From positions 1 through 21,683 of the forward strand of contig DATIHO010000122.1 of NCBI GenBank assembly GCA_035480615.1: a DNA stretch of 21,683 nucleotides, in the 5' to 3' direction. Each line of letters begins with the position of its first letter. Position 1 is the stretch's first letter. Position numbers and translations under genes: made by a program. This stretch comes from CAIPFQ01 sp035480615 (lineage in GTDB: Bacteria; Chlamydiota; Chlamydiia; Chlamydiales; SM23-39). Of the stretch, positions 6,311 through 13,666 are shown in pieces. A model generated the notes under the pieces. It was not told the DNA's origin and did no database searches. It saw nothing but the letters and a program-made list of their open reading frames with translations.

Positions 6311-8359
6311 CTATCGTGCGGTTGTGAAATTTGCGACTGTCTGGGAAGGAGAGCCTCCTCCTGATACGGTAGCTGTCGGCGTCAGAGCATACGAAGCTGT
6401 ATTCGCTACATTCACATTTAACACGATTGTCGGATAGCGCTCGCCAGGTTGCAATGCATTCTGTTGGGTGAAAGAAAGCGCGTCGCCGCTTAGAACCCAC
6501 CCTGAGCCGGTGAAGGAACTAAGCTTAAGACCGTCAGGAAGGGCAATTGCCACGGTTACAGGACTTGTAGTTAGGGCATTTCCTGTATTGAACACTACAA
6601 TTCGATAGGTGCCGATGTCCCCTTTAGTGAAGGGGGCATTGTGTTTCAAAATAATATTGCAAAGGGGCGCTGTCGTAGACTGTGTGAGACTGGCATATAA
6701 ATTGGCTCCGTTAAAAGAACCCCATCCTGAGGCATTATCGTAGCCTTGCAACGCGTTGTAATATAAATTGTTGCCTGTTGTCACGTCGTGAAAATCCGCA
6801 AGATACGCTTCTCCGCTTCCAATTGCATAAAATTTAGGGTTCGCAAATCCGAGCGCCGGTTTTTGAGCGGCAGCTAATTCCTGGTTCACGCAGGCGGTGA
6901 AAGCAGCCCAGAGAGGCGCTGCGCAACTGGTGCCTCCATAGATTTGCCACATGCCATCATAATAGATCGCGTAGCCTGTATTTGGGTCCGCGTCTAATGC
7001 GATATCGGGAACATTTCGATAGGATTTTGAATATACTGTGGATATATTTGTTTGCCAGAGTGGAATGGGCCAAACAGCGCTGACGCCTCCTCCTCCGGCC
7101 CCATGTCCTAAGCCGTTATTCCATACCGATTCGGCCAAGTAAGCGCCGGTTAATGGATTGACCGTAAGGTGGGTTCCCCCTACGCTGACGACGTAAGGTT
7201 GGGAAGAAGGGTCATTTACCACAAGAGACTGTGAGAAATTTATGGAATAATCGTCATAGGCGCCGTTATCGCCGGAGGCAGCATAGATTGTTTGTCCTTG
7301 CGCCGCCATTTGTTGGAAAATCATGTGTTCAGCTTGAAGATAGGCAATGCTTAACATATCTTCACCTAAGCCCCAGGAAGTGCTTACCTGTCTGGCAAGA
7401 TTATCTGTGGCAATCCGGTTATACGTATCCAAAGCGCCCTGGTATGAGTTTGGGCCCTGATACACGTAAATTTCACTTTCTGGCGCTAATGCGATCGCCA
7501 GTTCGATGTCGAGAGCGACTTCTGGATGAATTCCGCCGAAGCTTCCGCCATCTATCAGGATATTTGTCAATTTAGGGGATGGCAATCCAAAATAATTCGC
7601 GTAAGTAGTGATATCGCTGGCCTGGTAATCGGCAAGTTCAAATAGAGCAATAATTTGATGGGCGCCAGTTGTCAACATGCCTGAAAGGTTATAAGCCGTC
7701 ACTATGTCTTGAGGAGCGAAACCTCCGTTAGGACCGGAAGGAAATGTATTGGATACGTTGGAGGATAGGGCACTCATATCCTTGCAACGGTGGTAAGAGT
7801 GCCATTCAGCATGGTTATCCAATCCTACGATGCCGCTGATGATGGAAGCAACGGAAACGTGCAGCTCTGGATTCTTGTTTGGAGCATAAAATTGACGGCC
7901 TGTCGGCAACGTATGTTGATGAAGCCTGAGATGGAAAGCCGACTCAATCCTGTGCGCTGGGCCGCTAACATGAAGTAGCGTGCGATTGGGATGTGTATCA
8001 TGAATGGTCAACTCTAAGCTGTTGGCATAAGCTATGACTGTATCATAATCTTGCTGGAGGGGCGCAAACCGCTCGATAAATTCAGCTGAGGTAAGATATT
8101 TTCCATAATGTTGCGGATCAGACGGATCGTAAATATGGTCTATGAGCTCTTGCAGTTCCTGCTGGTTGCGAAGAGGCAAAACAAAATGTATATGAACCTC
8201 TTTGTCCGACTCGAGAGGACATGTGCACACGGCCTTGTTCACCGCTTTGGTGGGAACATGATCGGAGAGTTCTACAAATTGGGCAGACGCCGTATTCGCA
8301 TGCAGGATGAGCGTCAGCATTGAGAATAAAAAACATTTGCCGAAGAGGCGGTTTTTCAT
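6311..8359 (-). CDS. Secreted sedolisin (S53, kumamolisin-like) serine protease
   Basis: 682 aa, ATG preceded by GGAGGG (8365-8370). Residues 1-26 are a signal peptide ending in NTASA. Residues ~30-190 form the activation propeptide (pro-kumamolisin type), ~205-560 the S53 catalytic domain. The catalytic set can be placed: Glu280 and Asp284 in HPEVALD, Asp364 in AASGDNG, and the nucleophile Ser478 in GGTSCAAP. DFHDVTTGNN with GYDNASGWGS looks like the calcium site. A C-terminal ~115-residue beta-rich domain resembles DUF11-type repeats of surface proteins. Sedolisins work in acid, so it could act in an acidified vacuole. Export beyond the periplasm is not shown. It follows the dioxygenase gene by 71 bases, a gap that holds a run of nine T on the minus strand, so it may be co-transcribed or have its own promoter. 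Confidence 0.93.
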   Translation of the reverse strand: MKNRLFGKCFLFSMLTLILHANTASAQFVELSDHVPTKAVNKAVCTCPLESDKEVHIHFVLPLRNQQELQELIDHIYDPSDPQHYGKYLTSAEFIERFAPLQQDYDTVIAYANSLELTIHDTHPNRTLLHVSGPAHRIESAFHLRLHQHTLPTGRQFYAPNKNPELHVSVASIISGIVGLDNHAEWHSYHRCKDMSALSSNVSNTFPSGPNGGFAPQDIVTAYNLSGMLTTGAHQIIALFELADYQASDITTYANYFGLPSPKLTNILIDGGSFGGIHPEVALDIELAIALAPESEIYVYQGPNSYQGALDTYNRIATDNLARQVSTSWGLGEDMLSIAYLQAEHMIFQQMAAQGQTIYAASGDNGAYDDYSINFSQSLVVNDPSSQPYVVSVGGTHLTVNPLTGAYLAESVWNNGLGHGAGGGGVSAVWPIPLWQTNISTVYSKSYRNVPDIALDADPNTGYAIYYDGMWQIYGGTSCAAPLWAAFTACVNQELAAAQKPALGFANPKFYAIGSGEAYLADFHDVTTGNNLYYNALQGYDNASGWGSFNGANLYASLTQSTTAPLCNIILKHNAPFTKGDIGTYRIVVFNTGNALTTSPVTVAIALPDGLKLSSFTGSGWVLSGDALSFTQQNALQPGERYPTIVLNVNVANTASYALTPTATVSGGGSPSQTVANFTTAR

Positions 8360-8430
8360 AAATACCCTCCAAGATGAATGGTTGTAACCAGGGTATTAAA
8401 AAAAAAGCAATCCTTCAATCATTTTTGGTA

Positions 8431-9336
8431 TTAATGCCCAATTGCGGGGCAAATGCAAGGAGTTTGACTCCAAGGGGCTGGGGTAGTGAAAATACTGTTT
8501 TCTTCCACTAGCGTGAGTCGGGTATTTACATGAGCGCCGGGATACGATTTATGATTGGCTCCAAAGGCGCAAAAACCTGTTAGAAGTGTTTTTCTGCTAG
8601 CTATTGGAGAGAAATTCGGTTCGCTTCCATGATAAAGATAAGGATGCATAAAAAGAAGGTCCCCCGGTTCTGCATAGATCCAAATCCTCTCTTCATCTAA
8701 TTCTTGTGGTTCTGGATAGTTATTGGCATCGATCCATAAGCCACCATTTTCCGATGTCATAGGCTCAATTGGGATGATGCAAATGGCATAGCTGCCATTT
8801 CCTAGCACATCTTGCCAATCGGGATCAAATGATTTGCGAAATTGGATATCCCGATGTTTTGGAAAAGCGATGTTATCGCCGGGCAATTTCGGATGAATTT
8901 GAGAAATCAAATGCTCGATATCGGAGGTCCCTAATAATTCAAAAAAAGTATGAAGCATCTTTTCTGAACGCACAGTCTCTAATAATGCGGGTTCTATTCC
9001 GCTACAGCCATTAATACGAGCAATAGAGGCCGAATTGTCAGGGTGTCGTTTGAAAACAACACGAGATCCGTTGATATAGAGAAATTGTTCTTCTGCTGAA
9101 ATAAGCACATCAGGAGATTCGTGAATTTGTTCCAAGGCTCGATTGACAACTGTTGTGACTGTTTCATTTAGCTGGTTCATTTCCGTTTGGCTGAGAGCCT
9201 TTGGCTTTAACAAATATCCTTGTTTATAAAAGACAGCAATATCTTCGGGCGTTAGGAATCCTTTCATTTCTACAGCAGTGAGAATAGAAAAACAGAAGTT
9301 GATGAAAAAGGCTGTCCATCCTAGAGTAAAACGCAT
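8431..9336 (-). CDS. Phytanoyl-CoA dioxygenase (PhyH)-family Fe(II)/2-oxoglutarate enzyme
   Basis: 301 aa. The PhyH fold is indicated by the iron triad: His161 and Asp163 in PKHRDIQFR, distal His236 in HPYLYHGSEPN, and Arg248 for 2-oxoglutarate in ASRKTLLTGF. Such enzymes hydroxylate or halogenate small molecules; the substrate here cannot be told. The first 23 residues are hydrophobic (WTAFFINFCFSILTAV), like a signal peptide or anchor, which is unusual for a cytosolic cofactor chemistry. Met24 (9267) is an alternative start that would give a soluble protein, and neither ATG has a strong Shine-Dalgarno. Upstream gene of the sedolisin on the same strand. Confidence 0.85.
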   Translation of the reverse strand: MRFTLGWTAFFINFCFSILTAVEMKGFLTPEDIAVFYKQGYLLKPKALSQTEMNQLNETVTTVVNRALEQIHESPDVLISAEEQFLYINGSRVVFKRHPDNSASIARINGCSGIEPALLETVRSEKMLHTFFELLGTSDIEHLISQIHPKLPGDNIAFPKHRDIQFRKSFDPDWQDVLGNGSYAICIIPIEPMTSENGGLWIDANNYPEPQELDEERIWIYAEPGDLLFMHPYLYHGSEPNFSPIASRKTLLTGFCAFGANHKSYPGAHVNTRLTLVEENSIFTTPAPWSQTPCICPAIGH

Positions 9337-9367
9337 ATCTTCAATCCATAGCTGACATGAGGAGAGT

Positions 9368-9523
9368 TTAAGCGATTGTTTCTTTTCGATCTACTGCGGC
9401 ATGTGCTGGTTTGAAGCCGTTTTCCGCCCCTATTTGGTCAAGCAACTCGAGATCTCGTAAACGCTTTAGCTGTGCGCAAGCAACCAAGGTATCTACTCCA
9501 AAGATTCCGAATGCGCCTCTTTC
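9368..9523 (-). pseudogene. Possible gene remnant (51-codon open frame)
   Basis: An open frame of 51 codons ending in TAA, without an ATG near its upstream end and closed upstream by TAG (9524-9526). Its translation looks protein-like, with balanced composition: FGVDTLVACAQLKRLRDLEL, then LDQIGAENGFKPAHAAVDRK. I do not recognise the family. It could be the tail of a decayed gene or a chance frame. The rest of the 9337-9569 gap shows nothing else. Confidence 0.25.
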
Positions 9524-9569
9524 CTAATTAGCAAATATCTGTCATACTTATTCCTTCTTTAGGGGTTAC

Positions 9570-9698
9570 ATGAATAGAAAAATTGTCACCGTCATTACGG
9601 CGATCACAAAAGACAGGATAGTCATTGGTGAATTGGAAACTATTTTTCCACGATGTACAGCACAGGAGATACGATTCGCCCCAAACATAGGAAATTAA
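9570..9698 (+). CDS. Small ORF, 42 aa, unknown
   Basis: ATG with AGGGG four bases upstream (9561-9565), ending TAA 13 bases before the next plus-strand gene. The product begins MNRKIVTVITAITKDRIVIG and ends IRFAPNIGN. It has no recognised domain, a short beta-like N-terminus and no membrane segment. Spacing and strand suggest an operon with the 113-aa gene after it. It might instead be the remains of a longer gene. The ribosome-binding site is the main support. Confidence 0.4.
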   Translation: MNRKIVTVITAITKDRIVIGELETIFPRCTAQEIRFAPNIGN

Positions 9699-9711
9699 TA
9701 GAGGTTAGATC

Positions 9712-10053
9712 ATGAAACGAGGTGAGGTGTTTTTTCATCCCATGGAAGGATCTGGCCAGTTGAGTATTTCCTGGAGTTCTGGTTCGAAAGGAGCTGCTGT
9801 TGAGGCAGAAAAAGGAAATGGTGTCGGCTTTTTTTCCACCCAGGGAGACTTGTTATCGGTGATTTTTGATGATGTGTCAGCCGGAGAAGATCATCAGACT
9901 CTCGAGTTTAAAAAATATAGAATCGAAATAATTGTAAGAGATGGGGTTGTCACGCATAAAGTGACTCAATCGATTCGCCCAAGAAGTATCAGGGCAGCAA
10001 AAAAGACAACTCGCCCTGCCCTAAAACGTCAACGACGCAAAATAAAACGCTAA
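9712..10053 (+). CDS. Hypothetical 113-aa protein with strongly basic C-terminal tail
   Basis: ATG with AGAGG seven bases upstream. Residues 1-85 have beta-strand character (VGFFSTQGDLLSVIFDD, YRIEIIVRDGVVTHKV) and a few acidic residues; residues 88-113 are almost all Arg, Lys, Ala and Thr, ending RQRRKIKR. The tail suggests binding to nucleic acid or another anion, possibly an RNA- or DNA-associated protein, but this is inference and no family is recognised. It is convergent with the antitoxin gene, whose stop lies 87 bases beyond. Confidence 0.65.
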   Translation: MKRGEVFFHPMEGSGQLSISWSSGSKGAAVEAEKGNGVGFFSTQGDLLSVIFDDVSAGEDHQTLEFKKYRIEIIVRDGVVTHKVTQSIRPRSIRAAKKTTRPALKRQRRKIKR

Positions 10054-10116
10054 CGTCCTACCGCCATCGACCTGTTCCAGGCACCCTAATCCCCGAAAAA
10101 TATCGTAGTTTTTCCC

Positions 10117-10142
10117 GCTGAAAAGTTTCGTAGACAGCTTCT
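10117..10142. repeat. 3'-end hairpin repeat, copy C, over the antitoxin stop
   Basis: GCTG (10117-10120) pairs with CAGC (10135-10138), and the right arm CAGCTTCT (10135-10142) is identical to that of copy B. The right part GTAGACAGCTTCTAA also resembles the terminal sequence of the MITE at 1534-1702 (GTAGACAGTCTCTAA). The right arm contains the TAG stop of the antitoxin gene on the minus strand. Confidence 0.55.
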
Positions 10143-10410
10143 AAATGCAAGCATGAACCAATTTGGCCAATGTTTTGACAGTAGGATTTTTGCTTTTCAG
10201 CGTGTGATACATCGTTGATCTAGCCATGTCATTCTCTTTAGCGATCTGAGTCTTATTCACTGCTTCCAAATAAATACGGATCACTTCAATTACGCCCTCA
10301 GAGTCCCCATTCTTGAGACATTCCCAAATGGCGCGTCCAATCAATTCTTCATTCAATAATTCTTCTCTTGGATTGCTTTGTCGAAGGCCAGTGCCTTTTT
10401 TCAGTTTCAT
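10141..10410 (-). CDS. HTH antitoxin-like DNA-binding protein (COG3636 / addiction-module type)
   Basis: 89 aa, ATG with GAGGA eight bases upstream. After a basic N-terminus, residues 24-87 match the pattern of the short helix-turn-helix antitoxins of the COG3636 kind: IGRAIWECLKNGD, then KTQIAKENDMARSTMYHTLK as the recognition helices, and NPTVKTLAKLVHA. Such proteins bind their own operator and a RelE/HigB-like toxin. No toxin is seen on either side, so it is an orphan or has become a plain regulator. Its last residues fall in a repeat that supplies the TAG stop, so the C-terminus may be slightly shortened. It lies 34 bases after sctV, in the position where Chlamydia has copN, as I recall. 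Confidence 0.75.
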   Translation of the reverse strand: MKLKKGTGLRQSNPREELLNEELIGRAIWECLKNGDSEGVIEVIRIYLEAVNKTQIAKENDMARSTMYHTLKSKNPTVKTLAKLVHACI

Positions 10411-10420
10411 TTTAGTTTTC

Positions 10421-10434
10421 CTCTATCGTTAGAG
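10421..10434. promoter_or_regulatory. Candidate operator of the antitoxin gene
   Basis: A perfect inverted repeat, CTCTA-TCGT-TAGAG, sits just upstream of the antitoxin ATG and overlaps its Shine-Dalgarno. Short palindromes at this place are typical autoregulatory sites for HTH antitoxins. Confidence 0.3.
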
Positions 10435-10444
10435 AATTTATTCG

Positions 10445-12571
10445 CTAGGTCAATTGGACACGGCCAAGCGGCTGAATCCGAATCTCGGGAACGATCTCCT
10501 GGGATGAAATCACCGCGAGATCGGGAAATTCCCCCTCAATCAATTTTCGAACGAAACGACGGACATCCATTGTTGTGAGAAGCACCGGCGGCTGGCCGCC
10601 TGGAGGGGTGGGCTGGATCGTATTTCTCATCGAATGAAGGATCATCTGAACAGCATCGGGATCGAGAGCGAGATAAGAGCCCGCGGAAGTTTGTTTGATG
10701 GCTCCACGAACTGTATCTTCAATTTCCGGATCCAGAAGATATACAGCAAGGATCGATTGCCCAAGCGAGTATTTATAGCTGATATACCGCTTCAAAGAAG
10801 TACGTACATATTCGGTTAAAAGGACCGTGTCCTTTTCTGTTTGGCCCCACTCGCTCAACGCCTCTAAAATCGTTCTAAGGTCTTTGATGGAAATCTGCTC
10901 TTGAACCAGACGCCTCAAGATTTCCGTCAATTTTTGCAAGGGAACCAGCCGCGTCACTTCTTTGATCAAATCAGGGAAAGAGCGCTCTATAAACTCAAGG
11001 ATCGCCCGCACTTCCTGAATTCCGATAAACTCGCTTGCGTATTGTCGATAGAATTTGGAAAGATGGAGGATCATCACTTCCAGCCCGGTCCAAAAACGGA
11101 CCCCCGCCCGTTTCAATATCTCCTGATATTGCTCTTCGACCCAAAGAGCCGGCATGCCGAGAGAACTTTTTAGATTCGTAAAGGGGATATTATATCTTTG
11201 TAATGTATTTTCCATTTCATTTGTTAAAACATGTTTTAGAATGATACGACCCCGTACGATCGGGACTTCATTCAGATGGATTGCATACTCTCCCGGCTCC
11301 AAAGTCAAAGAATCGGTCCTTACATGGACTCCCGGAAAGCGGACGCCAAGATCCTGATAAAGAGCATGACGCATTTTAGGGATCATCTGATCGATAAAAG
11401 TCAGCCCCTGCTTATCTTTACGAATCATTTGCGAAATGGCCGAGCCGACTTCCAATACGACAGGGAGGGTTAAAGCGTAATCTTCTCCCACCCCGCCAGA
11501 GACCGCATGGCCAGGGACGTCCATTTCCATCGGGCCGATTCCGGCCGCGGCTTTGGCGGCAACCCTTTTGCTGCTTCGCCAAAAAAAATAACTTACGCTG
11601 CCGACAAGAGCGGCAAGAAGCAAAAAAGTCCAACGGGAAAACCCGGGAACCCAGGCCATTAAGAAAAGGACGCCGCTCGCAATCATCAGCGCTTTTGGCT
11701 GTTTTAACAGCTGCTCTGAAATCTCTTTGCCAAGATTCGTATCTTTTTTCTCGCTCGAGACACGTGTTGTGACAATACCTGCAGTGATAGCGATCATAAG
11801 CGATGGAATTTGAGAGACTAAACCCTCCCCAATAGAGAGAAGAGTGTAGATTTTAGCCGAATCGCCAAGTGTCATTCCATGAACGACGTTTCCTATAATA
11901 AGCCCCCCGATAATGTTGATCAAAGCAATGACAATGCCGGCGATAACGTCCCCTTTGACGAATTTCATGGCTCCGTCCATGGCTCCGTAAAGCTGGCTTT
12001 CTTTTGCCAGCCCCAAGCGAAGTTCCCTTGCTTGCTGTTGATCAATCACTCCCGATCGCACATCGGCATCGATGGACATTTGTTTTCCGGGCATTGCATC
12101 CAAAGTAAAACGGGCCGCTACCTCAGCTACGCGCTCCGCCCCTTTTGTAACGACGATGAATTGGACGATAGTGATAATGAGAAAGACTACGCCGCCCACT
12201 ATATAGCTGCCCCCTACAACAAATTTCCCGAAAGCCAGGATAATATGTCCGGCATAGGCATGAAGAAGGATCTGCCTTGTTGAAGAGATGGCGATGCCAA
12301 GACGAAAGAGGGTGGTAATGAGAAGAAGCGAAGGAAAGATCGAAAGCTGCACCGCTTTTTGGATATAAAGAGCGACCAAAAGCAGCGAGATCGAAATGCC
12401 CAGATTCAATGAAATAAGAAGATCGATCGCTGCCGGAGGAATGGGAAAGATCAGGATCATAATGATAGAGATAATCAAAGCCGCAAGGATTAAATCGCTG
12501 GAGGAGGAAATCGTTCCCAGCATCCGGTCGCCGCCAAGAAATCGGGAAACGTTATCTAGAAATTTTTTCAC
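10445..12571 (-). CDS. sctV: Type III secretion export-gate protein SctV (CdsV/LcrD)
   Basis: 708 aa, FHIPEP family. It forms the nonameric ring of the injectisome export gate in the inner membrane and receives chaperone-effector complexes with its cytosolic domain. The N-terminal ~340 residues hold about eight membrane segments. The family signature GAERVAEVAARFTLDAMPGK, followed by QMSIDAD, is at 145-170. The rest is the cytosolic domain. The start is GTG, overlapping the sctU stop as GTGA, with AAGGAG (12583-12588) eleven bases upstream. The N-terminus agrees with the chlamydial CdsV sequence as I remember it. Last gene of the translation/T3SS operon. Confidence 0.95.
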   Translation of the reverse strand: MKKFLDNVSRFLGGDRMLGTISSSSDLILAALIISIIMILIFPIPPAAIDLLISLNLGISISLLLVALYIQKAVQLSIFPSLLLITTLFRLGIAISSTRQILLHAYAGHIILAFGKFVVGGSYIVGGVVFLIITIVQFIVVTKGAERVAEVAARFTLDAMPGKQMSIDADVRSGVIDQQQARELRLGLAKESQLYGAMDGAMKFVKGDVIAGIVIALINIIGGLIIGNVVHGMTLGDSAKIYTLLSIGEGLVSQIPSLMIAITAGIVTTRVSSEKKDTNLGKEISEQLLKQPKALMIASGVLFLMAWVPGFSRWTFLLLAALVGSVSYFFWRSSKRVAAKAAAGIGPMEMDVPGHAVSGGVGEDYALTLPVVLEVGSAISQMIRKDKQGLTFIDQMIPKMRHALYQDLGVRFPGVHVRTDSLTLEPGEYAIHLNEVPIVRGRIILKHVLTNEMENTLQRYNIPFTNLKSSLGMPALWVEEQYQEILKRAGVRFWTGLEVMILHLSKFYRQYASEFIGIQEVRAILEFIERSFPDLIKEVTRLVPLQKLTEILRRLVQEQISIKDLRTILEALSEWGQTEKDTVLLTEYVRTSLKRYISYKYSLGQSILAVYLLDPEIEDTVRGAIKQTSAGSYLALDPDAVQMILHSMRNTIQPTPPGGQPPVLLTTMDVRRFVRKLIEGEFPDLAVISSQEIVPEIRIQPLGRVQLT

Positions 12572-13647
12572 TTTTTGAACAACTCCTTATTGATCTCCGG
12601 ATTTTCTTCCAAAGATTCGATCCATTTGATGATCTCAGCTACGGCAGGATATAGATCTTCAGGTATATATTCGGAGATTTTTCCCTTTGTGTACAGGTCT
12701 CTTGCCAATTCTACATTTCTCATGATCGGAACATTGTTTTCGACACCAATTTTAATGATTCGCTCTGCGACCAATCCTGTCCCCATCGTTAAAATAAGAG
12801 GAGCTGGTTCTTCTTCCGGGTTATATTTTAGCGCCACGGCGATATGGGTGGGATTGGTAATGATGGCTCTGGCGCGCCGTGCAGCGGAAGGTCCCTCCTG
12901 GTAGGCGATTTCTCGAAACATCTCGCGTCTTTTCCCTTTGATCAAAGGATCTCCCTCAGTATCTTTATATTCTTGTTTGAGCTCGAATTTTTCCATCATC
13001 ATCTCTTTTGCGAAGTTCTGTTTTTGGAACGCGAGATCGAAAAGCGCAACCAGGATAAAGAAAAGTCCGACACGGATCGCAGCCGAGGTTAAAAAATCGT
13101 TTACGACGAGCGCGCTTGCAAGGGGAGTCATCATCACAGTGGAGATGATTTGAGGCAGGCTATTCCAAATAATCAAATAAATAATGATGGCGGCTCCTGT
13201 GATTTTTGCAATGGATTTGAGCAGTTCCACAAGAGTTTTCAGCTTAAATTTCTGTTTGATCCCTTCAACGGGATTGAGTTTTTTTAAATCAAATTTCATC
13301 GCCTCAAATGAAAAAACGGGTCCAATGACCAAAAAACTCACAATCACCCCAACAAAAGCGACAATCACCATAATCGGCAAGCTCGTCTGAAGGATGACTT
13401 GAAGCGTATAGATAAAATAACCGGGAGCGAGGTTATTGAAATCGGCGCCGACATTGGGGACCGCTCTGAATATTGTCAGCATAAACGAGCCAATTTGCGT
13501 CCAAAAAAAACCCATTGAGGCAATGACCGCTCCCAGAGAGACAATGAAGGTCATTGCCGCTGGTAGGTCCTGAACTTTTGCAACCTGCCCTTTTTTTCGG
13601 GCATCTTTTAATTTTTTTGGGGTCGCTTTTTCGGTTTTTTCAGCCAT
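12568..13647 (-). CDS. sctU: Type III secretion switch protein SctU (CdsU/YscU)
   Basis: 359 aa, FlhB/YscU family. It controls the change of substrate class during injectisome assembly. Four hydrophobic segments lie between about 30 and 205, then the cytosolic domain with the self-cleavage motif NPTH at 265-268 (cut between Asn and Pro). The very basic N-terminus (AEKTEKATPKKLKDARKKGQ) is typical. ATG start, no clear Shine-Dalgarno, 19 bases after ychF. That gap holds a 14-base tandem duplication. Coupled by a 4-base overlap to sctV. Confidence 0.95.
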   Translation of the reverse strand: MAEKTEKATPKKLKDARKKGQVAKVQDLPAAMTFIVSLGAVIASMGFFWTQIGSFMLTIFRAVPNVGADFNNLAPGYFIYTLQVILQTSLPIMVIVAFVGVIVSFLVIGPVFSFEAMKFDLKKLNPVEGIKQKFKLKTLVELLKSIAKITGAAIIIYLIIWNSLPQIISTVMMTPLASALVVNDFLTSAAIRVGLFFILVALFDLAFQKQNFAKEMMMEKFELKQEYKDTEGDPLIKGKRREMFREIAYQEGPSAARRARAIITNPTHIAVALKYNPEEEPAPLILTMGTGLVAERIIKIGVENNVPIMRNVELARDLYTKGKISEYIPEDLYPAVAEIIKWIESLEENPEINKELFKK

Positions 13648-13666
13648 GTGAGTTAGTTAGGGTGAG

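Noticed and set aside
10054..10140. Toxin gene next to the antitoxin
   Set aside because: All minus-strand frames are short; a frame with YDIFRGLGCLEQ is open but runs antisense into the 113-aa gene and has no toxin motif.
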